A stretch of 64,000 nucleotides of DNA from contig RBKR01000001.1 of assembly GCA_004835665.1 (NCBI GenBank), positions 2,914,001 through 2,978,000 on the forward strand, in the 5' to 3' direction. The notes under the pieces were generated by a model. The model worked only from the letters and a program-made list of their open reading frames with translations, had not been told where the DNA came from and made no database searches. Below, piece after piece: positions 30,671 through 40,637 of this stretch. The position numbers and the translations under genes are program-made. This DNA comes from Phoma sp. XZ068. Its lineage: Eukaryota; Ascomycota; Dothideomycetes; Pleosporales; Didymellaceae. Each line of letters opens with the position of its first letter. Position 1 is the first letter of the stretch.

Positions 30671-31036
30671 ATCGGTCCGCAGAGACGATTGCAGAAGAAA
30701 CAATCAACTCTTTCATTGTGTACGGGATCTCTACTGATCAGCGTTCATGCCGTCAATCTGTCCTAGACATGTTGAGGGTGTTTAAAACTTCGATCGATGT
30801 GCAAGTGATTTTGTGTCCTGGATCGCTACTTCGCGATCGGCGAGAACGGGATCTCGACTTCGGAAAGTCCAGGCCCACGTCGCTGCCGTTACCCCACGCC
30901 TCCTTCGACATCCGGACTTGAACCGATTGAAGCCTTGCTGCGGGTGCGGGCCCGACATAAGCTTATTTCGACATCGATAAATACTCAGACCTCCAAGTGT
31001 CGCTTGCATCCATACTTGTTGTTTCACGTCACAATC
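30671..31036. other. Divergent promoter of monooxygenase and SDR genes
   Basis: 366 bp with several CGATCG/TCGCGATCGGCG elements around 30795-30845 that could bind a zinc-cluster regulator. No defined site is claimed. Confidence 0.4.
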
Positions 31037-32170
31037 ATGGTAGGGCATCGGGGTTTGGTTGCGGTACGTCATAGGTGAAGGAGTACCAAATTTCCACCGC
31101 TAAAGTCTGTTCAGATCACGGGCGCGAACGGGACCATAGGATATGCAAGCGTAGTCTACGCACTCAAAAATGGCTATCGAGTACGATGCATTGTGCGTCG
31201 TAAAGATGCCATATTGTCCATTAAATCAGGACCCTCAGTGCAACCATACTTGGACAACCTCGAATACGCAATCGTGCCAGACAACGCAATAGAAGGTGCC
31301 TACGATGAAGCATTCGTAGATGTCAAGTACATTGTACACATCGCTGGAGTCTGGCCGCTACCATCCTTACATCCTGACAACGAAATATACTACCCCTTCA
31401 TGCAGTCCATGAAGAATGTACTGTCGTCCGCAAAGTCATCCGGAACAGTGAGACGCATTGTCTTCACACAAGCCGGTGCCGGCCTGGTCGACTCAGAAGT
31501 AGGAGATACCTACGGGCGTAGCATGACACAAGTCCTGGACCAAAACGTCAAAGTCAATGCACAATCACTCACCTACCAACCGCCCCTCGCCAGCCCCCAC
31601 CAGGCGTACTGCGCTGCAAAAGCGCAATGCATAGACTACCTCGACCAGCTACGCCTCAGCAACACAATGCCATTCTCAATTGTACAGGTCATTCCAGGCA
31701 CCGTGATAGGCACGTCGGAGTTTGTGAAGACGGCAGAGGAGGCAAGAAAGCATATGGACCGGCAGACTCGGGCCTTGATCTTTGACGATAACACACCTCG
31801 GTATGCGTTTGGCTTCGTGCATGTCGATGACTGTGCAAGGGTGCATATCGAGGTGCTTGATGAGCAAAAAGTAAAAGATCAGGATATACTGCCTCGTTTC
31901 ATCGCTGCTGCAACTTCGGAGGAGGGCTTGGACGGAGATCAAGTATGGATGAAGGCGGCGAGAATGGTTGAGAGTGAATTTCCATCTGAGATTACGAAAG
32001 GCACTTTCAAAATAGGAACGGAGAGGACACCCGTTAATATGCCATATCGTGTAGACTCAAAGAGGACGGAACAGATACTATTGGGCGGAGATGCGATCAA
32101 GGGACTGGTAGAGTCTGTTAGAGAGGTTGCTGGTTGGTATGCTCAGCTGGCCGCAAAGGAGGGACTGTGA
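31037..32170 (+). CDS. Extended short-chain dehydrogenase (epimerase/aldehyde reductase-like), 360 aa
   Basis: Exons 31037-31063 (nine codons) and 31115-32170, phase 0. They join to form LVA-ITGANGTIGYASVVYAL, the TGxxGxxG dinucleotide-binding motif. The adjacent RVRCIVRRK suggests NADP preference. VKYIVHIAGVWPLP corresponds to the HxAA-like strand, and YCAAK is the catalytic Tyr-x3-Lys. IVQVIPGTVIGT and FVHVDDCARVHIEVL are typical of the dihydroflavonol-reductase/Gre2-type aldehyde and ketone reductases. The C-terminal part carries PYRVDSKRTEQIL, corresponding to the usual DNSKA..LG segment. Cytosolic. It probably reduces a carbonyl. The genomic pairing with the FAD monooxygenase suggests a common substrate or detoxification route, but this is not demonstrated. 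Confidence 0.87.
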
Positions 32171-32237
32171 TGATGGAGTATAGTCTAAGTGTATATTGAA
32201 ATGCGATCGCTGAAACACCATGTATATGCATAGTCTT

Positions 32238-34569
32238 CTACCACTTGAAGGATTCTTCAAAATATTCAACGCCTCTAAAGCCATTCGCAAGCATTTTCAC
32301 ACTGGCTTGGCGAGCTTCGTCTGCCATTCTTGCAGGGCCACACGCCACAATAGCAAGAGTCTCTTGTCCAGCATCCTGAGCTGCTTCTTCAACTGACAAA
32401 CGCACATTTGGCCTGCCATCTACGATCGACACGCCACGTGGTGCATGGTCGGGGAGATCGTCTTTGTGCTCGACATCTTGGGTGACATGCACTTCAAGGG
32501 TGCACCGCTCGTCGCTGAGTATAGACCTGAATTCTTGCAACATGGTTGTGAGAAACGCATGCTCCCTGACAGCCCACACAATCTTCACGCTCTGTACTGT
32601 CGACTCCGAGGAGAGCAGATGAGCGACATGAGACAGAGGTACAGCGATTCCAGTTCCGCCTACAATGAACAATATATTCGAGTATTCGCGCAAAGGCACG
32701 CTATGTCCATATGGTCCCTCAATGTTCACACGAAGTGTTTTCGGGCGTGAGAGGCAGTGCTTCTTCAGGCGCGATGTGAAGCCATCGTAGGGTCGGATGA
32801 GGTACACCATGGACGGAGCTGATGCCTTCGTATGTTTTGGTGCAAGGAGTGCGTCCGACTCAGAGGATGAAGCTGAATTGGCTCGATGCGTGGATGGTCT
32901 CGATGACACAGGTGAGAGCGGTATTTGCTCCGATTCCTTGGGCGTTGACACATACGCTAGTGTGAACGGGTGGTTTTGATGCGCGTAAATTACATCATTC
33001 AAAACGTAGATGTAGTAGTACGTTCCTGGTTTTGGCGCGATTCGGTTCCTCGGCATTGGTACATCCATGCGGAGCAAGTTTGATATTGGGTCGTAAGTGA
33101 CGACAGCCTTGGTATTCCAGAACTTCCAGTCAAATGCCAGGATGCGGAGGCCGCGCAGCATGCGATCAAAGGCCCAAATGAACAAACAGGGCCAAATAAA
33201 GATGTTCCATTCGCCGTTCGTGAAGATCTCGACGTGGTAGTACATTGACCAGAGGGCTGCGATGGAGAGAGCGATGTGGGTGACGAGAAAGATTTCGTAA
33301 TGAGCACGACGAATGCCGTAAAATGAGAAGGCAAGAAGAAAGCACATAGCAATGGTAGCCAATTCGCCATTCCAGAAATAGTGCTTCTTCCAGTACGCCA
33401 AAAACTCTGCAAAGCCACCGCCTGTATCGTGTCAGCTATCCAGATGGCATATCGTGGGCTGGCCGTGAACTTACTATCCAAGATCATAATAGTATAACCA
33501 ATACTATGGACTACAGCTTGTAGGGTTGCTATCCTTGCGGCCCACCTGTGAAACGCGTTGTAAGTGCCGAACCCCCAGCCAGTCAACCACATCAGTACAT
33601 CGTTACGCATGCCAAAGAGCCATACCAGGGGGAAGTTGGCAAGCGAAATGATACCCGTTCTATCGGAAACAAAGCGTAGTATCTGGTCTGACTTCTTTGG
33701 CCAGTATAGATTGCCTTCCGTGATTCGGTAACTCTTGCAACACAAAACCACGTTGAGGGCAATGAAGGCCGCGATCGTGAGTGTTTGAGCTCGAGGCGGT
33801 ATGGTGCACCAACCAAGAGGCTGGGAGCAGCGGCCATTGAACGCAGCAGGAATGGTAACATAACGTTTGATCCAAGTGCGAGGTAGACTCAAAAAGCTAA
33901 GCTGGTGTTTCGGAGCACCAGACTCGTCGCTGGCCACGGCGTGCCACTCTCGACGTCTGATGTTGATGATCGAGGATACGAGGCGGGTTCCAATACCAAA
34001 TGATATAACAATCACCCAGAAGTAGTACATGTACCATCCATATACAAGGTGGATATCATACTCAAAGTATGTAGCATCCTGGTGTTGGTCAGCGCTCTGC
34101 AGTGATTCTACGGAGCCGTGCTGCCTACCAAAGTTGTGAAAGCTCTCTCAAAGAAGCTTTTCTCTGGAAGTACAGCAGTGTTCAAGACTGGCCATCTGAC
34201 AGCCTTCTCTGCGCTATGTCTGGGCAGTTGCGCTCTGTCCTCTGGAGTCCAGCGATCCACGACATCGTGGAATGAAGGCAACGTTGCACCCGCATGCTCA
34301 TCGCACCACTCGCTAAATTCAGCAATAAACTTCGGAATCTCCCCGTCGTTCAAGTCACAGAACTCGTCGAAGCAAAGATACAACGAATTGACTCTTAGAT
34401 TGCTTCGGCATTGTCGGACTTTTCGGGAAAGCCACGGATCTGTGTCGTTGAAAGTCGCGTAGCCAAGTGTGAGGTCGCAAGACCGCGGGCACCACTTCCC
34501 GGACCTCAGAGCATCAGCTACATTTATGAGACCGTATACGACTAGAAATGTGCACCAGGCGATGTGCAT
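32238..34569 (-). CDS. Ferric/cupric reductase, FRE family, 742 aa
   Basis: Exons 34569-34129, 34078-33475 and 33421-32238, with a multiple-of-three total. Signal peptide MHIAWCTFLVVYGLINVADA. A Cys-containing extracellular domain follows (WCPRSCDLTLG, QCRSNL, LCFDEFCDL, EWCDEHAG), usual for fungal Fre proteins. The transmembrane haem domain has HRWAARIATLQAVVHSIGY and HYEIFLVTHIALSIAALWSMYYH, giving paired His ligands. Then come the FAD site HPFTLAY, the NADPH sites GGTGIAVPLSH and CGPARMADEAR, and the terminal FEESFKW. Reduces extracellular Fe3+ or Cu2+ before uptake at the plasma membrane. The first intron could use a nearer acceptor (giving 32 nt), but the 50-nt version has a CTGAC branch site. 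It ends 68 bp from the convergent SDR gene. Confidence 0.92.
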
Positions 34570-34799
34570 GGGGAAGTCGGCGCGAAGCGTGATGATGCAG
34601 GGTGAGAGATAAGGAGGGGCTTGAAAATCTAATCAGATGCCTACTGTGCACGGACCGAAGATCGGAGTCGTGCCGTGTCACCAGACACGGCACCTGCCAG
34701 GCAACCGCCAATAATTAACCAGTCGGACACCCTTGGAGCCTTCATCTTTCCATCTTTGCTCTGCCATAATGCAGCAATCAGAATTTGAGGGCCACAGCA

Positions 34800-35552
34800 A
34801 TGTTTTTAGCATTACCTGTGGAGGTGCGATTACACATAGCGGAATACGCGCTTGAACAGCGTCCAGCAGCGGGGATTCCTCATATAGGTCGTCATCTTCA
34901 AGAGCACACCTATGACTACCGGCCTTCTGAGAACCTGGCATTGCTCCTTGTTTGCCGCCAGTTCAATTTAGACTTTACCAGATTGGCATATAACAAGACG
35001 AGATTCGCATTGTGGGGTCAAATCACCGGCCGCATGCAGGAGCTCCCTATTCACAAGTTACAAAGTATCCGAAAGCTTACGTGCGATCTGTCTGTATTCG
35101 ATGTGCAACATTGCGGCAGCTACTTTAACGACCTAGAACAACTACGTCTCGACGAACTTGTTTTTTGGTGTTATAACGAATGGATGAGTAGGAGCGTCAA
35201 AATGGTAATCTCATCCCTGCGCCGCTTACTGAACGTCAAAACTATCAAACTCGTCATGTATGGAAAGTTGGAGGGAAAGAACCGAAGAGACTATTGTTCG
35301 TTCGTTAGCGGAATTATGAAGGAGGACTACTATCAGAGATATGACGCACCTGGTGCGCCGAACATCGAAGCTACCTGGTGGGATTGGCATCTCAACAAAC
35401 AGGAAAACCTCATAACGCTCCAAGCCCATGCTCCTAAACCAGTGCTTTCGGAAGAGGAATATGTGTTGCTCATGAAGCCGAAAGTGGATGCATTGATGGC
35501 GGATGCTGAGAAGGTAACCGGTCCCTATCCGGCGGATCTCAACTACCTCTAA
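34800..35552 (+). CDS. F-box-like hypothetical protein, 250 aa
   Basis: Begins MFLALPVEVRLHIAEYALEQ, the Leu-Pro-x-Glu-(I/V)-Arg core of degenerate F-box motifs common in filamentous fungi. LALLLVCRQFNLDFTRLAYNKTRF follows, a hallmark of this lineage-expanded group. The rest (residues ~90-250) is alpha/beta with charged and aromatic residues and no recognisable repeat. Such proteins may act as Skp1-binding adaptors, but most are uncharacterised. An in-frame TTG extends the frame slightly upstream. The first ATG at 34800 is preferred. Divergent from the ferric reductase with 230 bp between them. Confidence 0.7.
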   Translation: MFLALPVEVRLHIAEYALEQRPAAGIPHIGRHLQEHTYDYRPSENLALLLVCRQFNLDFTRLAYNKTRFALWGQITGRMQELPIHKLQSIRKLTCDLSVFDVQHCGSYFNDLEQLRLDELVFWCYNEWMSRSVKMVISSLRRLLNVKTIKLVMYGKLEGKNRRDYCSFVSGIMKEDYYQRYDAPGAPNIEATWWDWHLNKQENLITLQAHAPKPVLSEEEYVLLMKPKVDALMADAEKVTGPYPADLNYL

Positions 35553-36426
35553 ATCTGCACCTTGTGGAGTCATATGACTGGCCGATAACGCTCTGCACCC
35601 ATGCTTACGAGATGCATGTGTGCGTAGCATCCTGGGTCTCCACATTGCCTTCAGACAAGTGCGCTCGTCTTTCAGGGAATACACTGACACCTGAATGGCA
35701 CCAAAATGCTTCCAGGATTCCCGTTTTTGCCTCAAATGACATCGTTGCTTCACCAATTCCTGCGAGAAAGTGCCAGGAGCGTGGCTGAGACTAGACGCAT
35801 CAAATCAGGCGCTACAGCCAACGTATACCTAAGATAGAAAACACAAGGGACAAAAACACATTCAAATCGCACAAGCCATCTTGAAGCAAACTTTATGGTC
35901 GGTTCTGCGGTTTTGTGAGCGTAAAGGGCGGCACTGCATGATGAGGGTCAGCTGAATTTACATTGGCGTTGTTATATTCTGCAATTTTGTACTAGATCCG
36001 TCTTCTCTTAAGCCAGTAACCTATGTCGAATGATTACGCATCTCCAATGCTATCTACATTTTACATCTTGCAGAATACAGGTTTCCCCGAAGCAAACAGC
36101 ATCCTAGTAGCAGGCGCAATCATCTATTTTCAGGGCAAGACTTGCACGGACCGTCCAGTTTGCTGTTAGTATGATGGGCTGCACGCACGGAGCAGTTCAA
36201 TGGATAACGGCTTACATGGTTTGAATCTTCTGTCTTGCAAGTTTGAAAGTGTCTCAACAAACAAGTCTATTCGCGGGGGTCGCCCAATTCCTACATAAGT
36301 ATGGTATCCTTCTGTTTGAATCTATACCATCGAAACCAAAATAGGACAATACACTTCATTATTAGGATCGTCCATTTTCACCTCAATCTCTTCAATCTCC
36401 ACGGATACTTCGCATCACTACCAAAC
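35553..36426. other. Intergenic, no gene seen
   Basis: AT-richer sequence with no open frame of note on either strand except the 5' extension (from 36301) of the next gene. Confidence 0.5.
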
Positions 36427-37224
36427 ATGGGCCATTTACCCAATCCCGCAATCGAGCTCGGTGGTGGCACGAAGACATTCGTTTCAGGCGCTTCTGACAT
36501 CGACATCCCTAAGACACTCATTCTTGCCTTCTTCATCCCCTACATGCTATGGAACTTTGCCAGGCTTTTCGACATTCGCCCAACTACCATCGTCTGCCTT
36601 TTTATGACATTCTACCGTTCCCTCATCAACTTACCCAACTCCATCTGTACACTTTCCCGTAACTTGTCTCGGTTATACCTTGAGATGAACCACATCCACA
36701 TCAACATCCATATCGCCTGGCGCGCTGATCCTGTCTCTATCGCGGCTGCATCTGCCAACACTCCATCCAGTACCATGCCCAACAGCCAAGCAATTACCGT
36801 CGATGTCGATCACCTGCCATCTCGATCAAGCACAATGGCTGTGATCCATGGACTTCCCTCAGATATCCCTGCTTCAGATATGCGTCGCTTCCTTGAGTGC
36901 GCATTATATGTACACTATCAACCACATCTTCAGGCCAACATAGCCACGAATGCAAATGACACTGGTCTTCCCATCCCCGAGGAGTCCCAGATCGATCCCT
37001 CTCGCCCTGGTCTGTGGAACGGAACTTGTGTCCGCGACGCTGCTGGCAACACCCCTGCGTCCACGATCTTTACTCCCAAAGCTCCAGCTCGTTCTTCGTC
37101 TACGAGCCCTATCATTCGAACAATGACGCGTGACGAGCATCACACCATGCTGGCGCCCGATCTGGTCACTGACGATGGAACCACACTCCGTGAAGCAACT
37201 GCTTTGGAGACTAGCACTTCTTAG
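36427..37224 (+). CDS. Orphan membrane-associated protein, 265 aa
   Basis: The start MGHLPNPAIELGGG was chosen for its CAAACATGGG context. The open frame continues 42 codons upstream with unlikely composition. One hydrophobic segment at about residues 25-60 (PKTLILAFFIPYMLWNFARLF, then TIVCLFMTFYRSLINLP) may be one or two membrane spans. An Ile/His-rich patch follows (MNHIHINIHIAW), and the C-terminal half is polar, Thr/Pro/Ser-rich and probably disordered. No family recognised. Codon choice is biased toward C endings, supporting that it is expressed. It could be a lineage-restricted gene. Confidence 0.55.
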   Translation: MGHLPNPAIELGGGTKTFVSGASDIDIPKTLILAFFIPYMLWNFARLFDIRPTTIVCLFMTFYRSLINLPNSICTLSRNLSRLYLEMNHIHINIHIAWRADPVSIAAASANTPSSTMPNSQAITVDVDHLPSRSSTMAVIHGLPSDIPASDMRRFLECALYVHYQPHLQANIATNANDTGLPIPEESQIDPSRPGLWNGTCVRDAAGNTPASTIFTPKAPARSSSTSPIIRTMTRDEHHTMLAPDLVTDDGTTLREATALETSTS

Positions 37225-37837
37225 CCAAACTACACCTACTGCTTTTCCCGCTTCATCGTAATCGCCTCACCAGTCTCTCATGTCCCAGAAGTCGATGGCA
37301 CAACGGCGCGGCCGCCGATTCTCTCTTGAATGACATTCAAGCTCGCGAGCAGATCTCTTTGCCATGGTGGACTTTGCACTGCTCGATGAGATGGATTGGT
37401 GTACATTGGGGTCTGTGATATTGGGTATCTTGCGCTTACGCTGACCTGACTTATTCCGAAACTGATGTTGTTAAAAAAAAAACGCTTTAATTCTTACGCT
37501 CTTTTGTGTACACATATTTGATAACTTAGATTAGCTTTGCTGGGAATAGAATTGATTTGTTCATTGTTAAATTGGAATTGTGCAGCGTGCTTTTTCGATG
37601 GATCGCCTAGCTTCGCGGTAGAGCATTTGTAAGTACATAGGAGAGTTTAATGAAGGGAAATGCGACGGGTCTTTGTTTTTGCATTTGAATTGAGCTTTTG
37701 ATTACATTTTTGCTGAGACGAAAAGTGCCGAATGACAGCCTGCTAATTCTTCAGCTACTTGAGGCCACTAAGGAGCCACGCTTCGTGAAATGCTCCTAGG
37801 CAAGCCATCCTCCTTTCTCCATTGCAACTTGCAGTGC
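37225..37837. other. Intergenic, AT-rich
   Basis: Convergent 3' flanks with an A-run near 37475 and T-rich stretches. No gene seen. Confidence 0.5.
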
Positions 37838-38430
37838 CTAAGCCATAGAAATCTTGTACGCCGAGATTCCGGACATGACAATCAGCGCGTAGTGCGCAAT
37901 CATCCACAGAGCACCGTAGTACCTGCCCTTACCACCCTGCTCACCACTGTTTGTGTATCCAACAGCGTAAACGATCCTGTTGACGCTCCAGATAGCTCCA
38001 AGAACGGCTGTCGCGACCGGCCAGCGGAGGCCAGAGATCAAAAGTGTGCCAAGGACGGTGGGGTGGTTCTCGTTGAAGTTCTGGTGCGAGCGCTGAGCCG
38101 AGTTGAAGGCAAGCATGGCCTTCTTGGACGCGGGCGCTGCGGTCTGGACCTGCTCGTACGATGCATATTCGAAGGGGTAGGGGATCTTTGCGGCCTTGCG
38201 GAAAGAGCCGACGCGGCCGCCGTGCCAGGCGCCAACGACGAAGGTGCTGACGATGGCGCCGAGGACATAGCTAGTGGTTGTCAGTTGGTGTCGTTGAGGG
38301 CAGGGGCCGATGGAGAGCAAGTGGTGCTTGCGACGCAGGCAATGCGCTTCGAAGTGCTGTACAGGGGGAGGCTGGAAGGGAGAACGTACCCGTACTCGGC
38401 GGGGATGAGGTTCTTGACCAATTCGACCAT
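37838..38430 (-). CDS. MAPEG-family microsomal glutathione S-transferase 3, 157 aa
   Basis: Exons 38430-38390 and 38270-37838 join in phase 2 (AEYG-YVLGAIV). The protein has four hydrophobic spans: YVLGAIVSTFVVGAWHGGRVG; TVLGTLLISGLRWPVATAVLG; a span around NRIVYAVGYT; and YYGALWMIAHYALIVMSGIS. The MAPEG signature region FNSAQRSHQNFNENHP lies between spans 1 and 2. The size is right for MGST3/FLAP-like members. The known role is glutathione-dependent conjugation or peroxide reduction in the ER or mitochondrial outer membrane. The intron is 119 nt, longer than most here. A continuous open frame through the intron in this strand gives a false longer N-terminus, which I reject. Confidence 0.93.
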
Positions 38431-39251
38431 TGTTAGGGAGCTGTGATTTGAGGAGGTGTTGTCGGGGGTTCAGAAGATGATTTGTTGGTGGCGGTTGCTC
38501 GGTGGTTTGTTCGGCTGCTAATGTTCTGGTGCGCTTTATACTAGCTCTTGATGTCGGTCTCGAAGCTTCTGCTCGCCCTCGATAGCAACACGTTGTATAC
38601 AAGCTTGCGCAGCGGACGAGTTTCGGACGCGTTCGAAGCGGGCCGCGGGCCCAGAATCTCCCCGCTTCAGCCCTGAGCTAGTCGCACGGCCTTCTTGTGT
38701 ACGCCGAAGCATCGTATTGTGCTACATAGGGAGCGTGTTGCATGCGAGTGCAACTTTGCTTGACAATCGTACAGGGGGCATCACCCCAGAGGTCAGACCG
38801 AGGGTGAGCCGAAGAGTGGCTTACCTGGACGACGCATGTTGGTTGCCTGAAGGTTGGGGGACCGCAATGACGAAGATGCGAAGACAACAACAGCGATTCA
38901 AGATCACGAGAGTCAACGGGAGGAGACATGATATATAAATTAGCAAGCAAACAGTAGCGTTGGCGTCATATCCGCCCATTATTGCGCTGTCTTGCTGATT
39001 ACTATTTGACGTGATCACAAAACCATGGAAGGCTGCGGAAGCTGCGGACCAGCTCAATGAGGTGCCAATTCTGCACTCCTGCAACACACGCAACAGTGTT
39101 AACAGTGGTACCTCGGGAGCAAGTCTCACCGCTGAGAGGAGCCCTACAACTTGCCGCCCATAGTCTTTCCAAAAGTCACAGCATCATTGCTGCTATGACG
39201 CTGATCAAAACGGCTGCTCTTGCCCTTGAGTCCTTCCAAAAGGTCTGGGTC
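38431..39251. other. Intergenic, no gene seen
   Basis: Promoter of the MAPEG gene and 3' flank of the DHFR gene. A 102-codon minus-strand frame (38821-39129) lacks family signal. Confidence 0.5.
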
Positions 39252-39926
39252 TTATTCCACCCTGGTGTATAAGCAAAACTCAAACTTGACGTCTTTCTCT
39301 TCAACCTCTGGCCCGTCCACAAAGTCTTCCCCCGTGAATTCCTTCAACTCACTCTGGCTTGCCTTCTTCCACTTGTCCTCCTCCAGGTCTTCGCTGAAGA
39401 ATGTATCACACTCATACTCCTTCTGGATTCTTGTGAGCAGAACATACTTGGCCTCACGAAGTTGGAGAGCCTGTTTGTAGATCGACGCGCCACCGATAAC
39501 CATGACTTTATCCACATCAGCCCCAACTTGATCACTTTCTAATTGAGACAGCGCATCCGAAACGCTCCCAGCGACTAGTGGACCCTCAACTTCGTCCCCT
39601 CCTTGTGTAGTCGAAGGTAGTTGTGATTTAAATGCGTCAACAGATCGGGTGACAACGACATTCAGCCTCCCTTTCAGCGGCCTGAATTTGGGCGGTATCG
39701 AGTCCCAAGTTTTGCGCCCCATAACCACCGCATTGACCCTTTGCCTCCTGCTAGCCAGTTCTCCTACAGCGTCTCCTTCCGAAATACTGGTCGGAGATGT
39801 CCTCTTGGTGACGCGCGCGAAGTACCCCATCTCCTTCTTCAATTGCGGCCATGGCAGGCCACCAGCTTTCCCAATGCCAAGGGATGGGGTGGCGGCGAGT
39901 ATCAAAGTGAGCGACTTTGGTGCCAT
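39252..39926 (-). CDS. DFR1: Dihydrofolate reductase, 224 aa
   Basis: Single exon. From MAPKSLTLILAATPSLGIGKAGGLPW the sequence follows DHFR closely: the active-site strand and Trp loop, then WPQLKKEMGYFARVT, and AVVMGRKTWDSIPPKFRPLKGR (NADPH-binding GRKTW). LNVVVTRS follows, then DKVMVIGGASIYKQAL (GG motif) and CDTFFSEDL near the end. Fungal DHFRs have a loop insert between the second helix and strand, seen here as KRTSPTSISEGDAVGELASRR. Makes tetrahydrofolate for thymidylate and purine synthesis. An in-frame Met at 40010 would add 28 Ser/Thr-rich residues. Homology supports only the 39926 start, so the longer form is uncertain. Confidence 0.92.
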   Translation of the reverse strand: MAPKSLTLILAATPSLGIGKAGGLPWPQLKKEMGYFARVTKRTSPTSISEGDAVGELASRRQRVNAVVMGRKTWDSIPPKFRPLKGRLNVVVTRSVDAFKSQLPSTTQGGDEVEGPLVAGSVSDALSQLESDQVGADVDKVMVIGGASIYKQALQLREAKYVLLTRIQKEYECDTFFSEDLEEDKWKKASQSELKEFTGEDFVDGPEVEEKDVKFEFCLYTRVE

Positions 39927-40637
39927 AACGGTAGATGAGGATGTGCTTAGCGTGTTCGAGGAATGGATTGTGTTGGACGGTGGTGTGAGAGACGGGTCGG
40001 GGTGGCTCATGGCGCGCAAAATCAGGTAAGTGGTATTGGCTGATCGGTGTGCGGGTGGTAACGTGAGGAGTAAGAATGGGCGACTATGTTTTCTGGGAAG
40101 CAGTTCTTGTTTTGATGATGCACACACGATGTGGGGTTCGATCTGATACGAAGCGGGATATGGTGGGGCTTGATCAGGAAGAAACGCGGAAGGTACGCGC
40201 TAGTGAGACGCGAAGAAACGTGATCACGTATGCATTGTCTGATTGTCCGCTCAGGCATTGTCACAGGCGTAGAACAAAGGATACGCGTGCGCAGTCATGA
40301 GCGATTGTTGTGTCTCCACATTCTCCACTCCGAAGATGCTAAGTATATAGTACATGGTCAGATACGACCAACACTACGCAGTATACCGCTTGCAACCCTG
40401 TCAAACGATTGGCTTCAGTCCGAGCTCGCCCCTGCCAAAGCATCAAAGCAATGGAACGCCAGTAATTACTCCTTCAATGCCATGCCGCTACGCCCGTCCC
40501 CATCCAGTAATTTGATTGATTGACAAAGCCCAGGGCATACAATGCGAGATCGTGTGCGATTTCCAAAGGGTATAGGTAAAGCTTGCCGAGATTCCATCTG
40601 AACTCCTCCATGTCGTCGCTGCGGGTATTCATATACC
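39927..40637. other. Intergenic, promoter of DHFR and 3' end of PSY2
   Basis: No gene recognised. The DHFR frame stays open to 40127 on the minus strand. Confidence 0.5.

Noticed and set aside
32171..32237. Possible shared terminator between SDR and ferric reductase genes
   Set aside because: Only a short AT-rich convergent spacer; no defined signal to support a call.
37838..38602. 254-codon frame covering the MAPEG gene
   Set aside because: Reads through the intron; the short first exon MVELVKNLIPAEYG gives the real family N-terminus.
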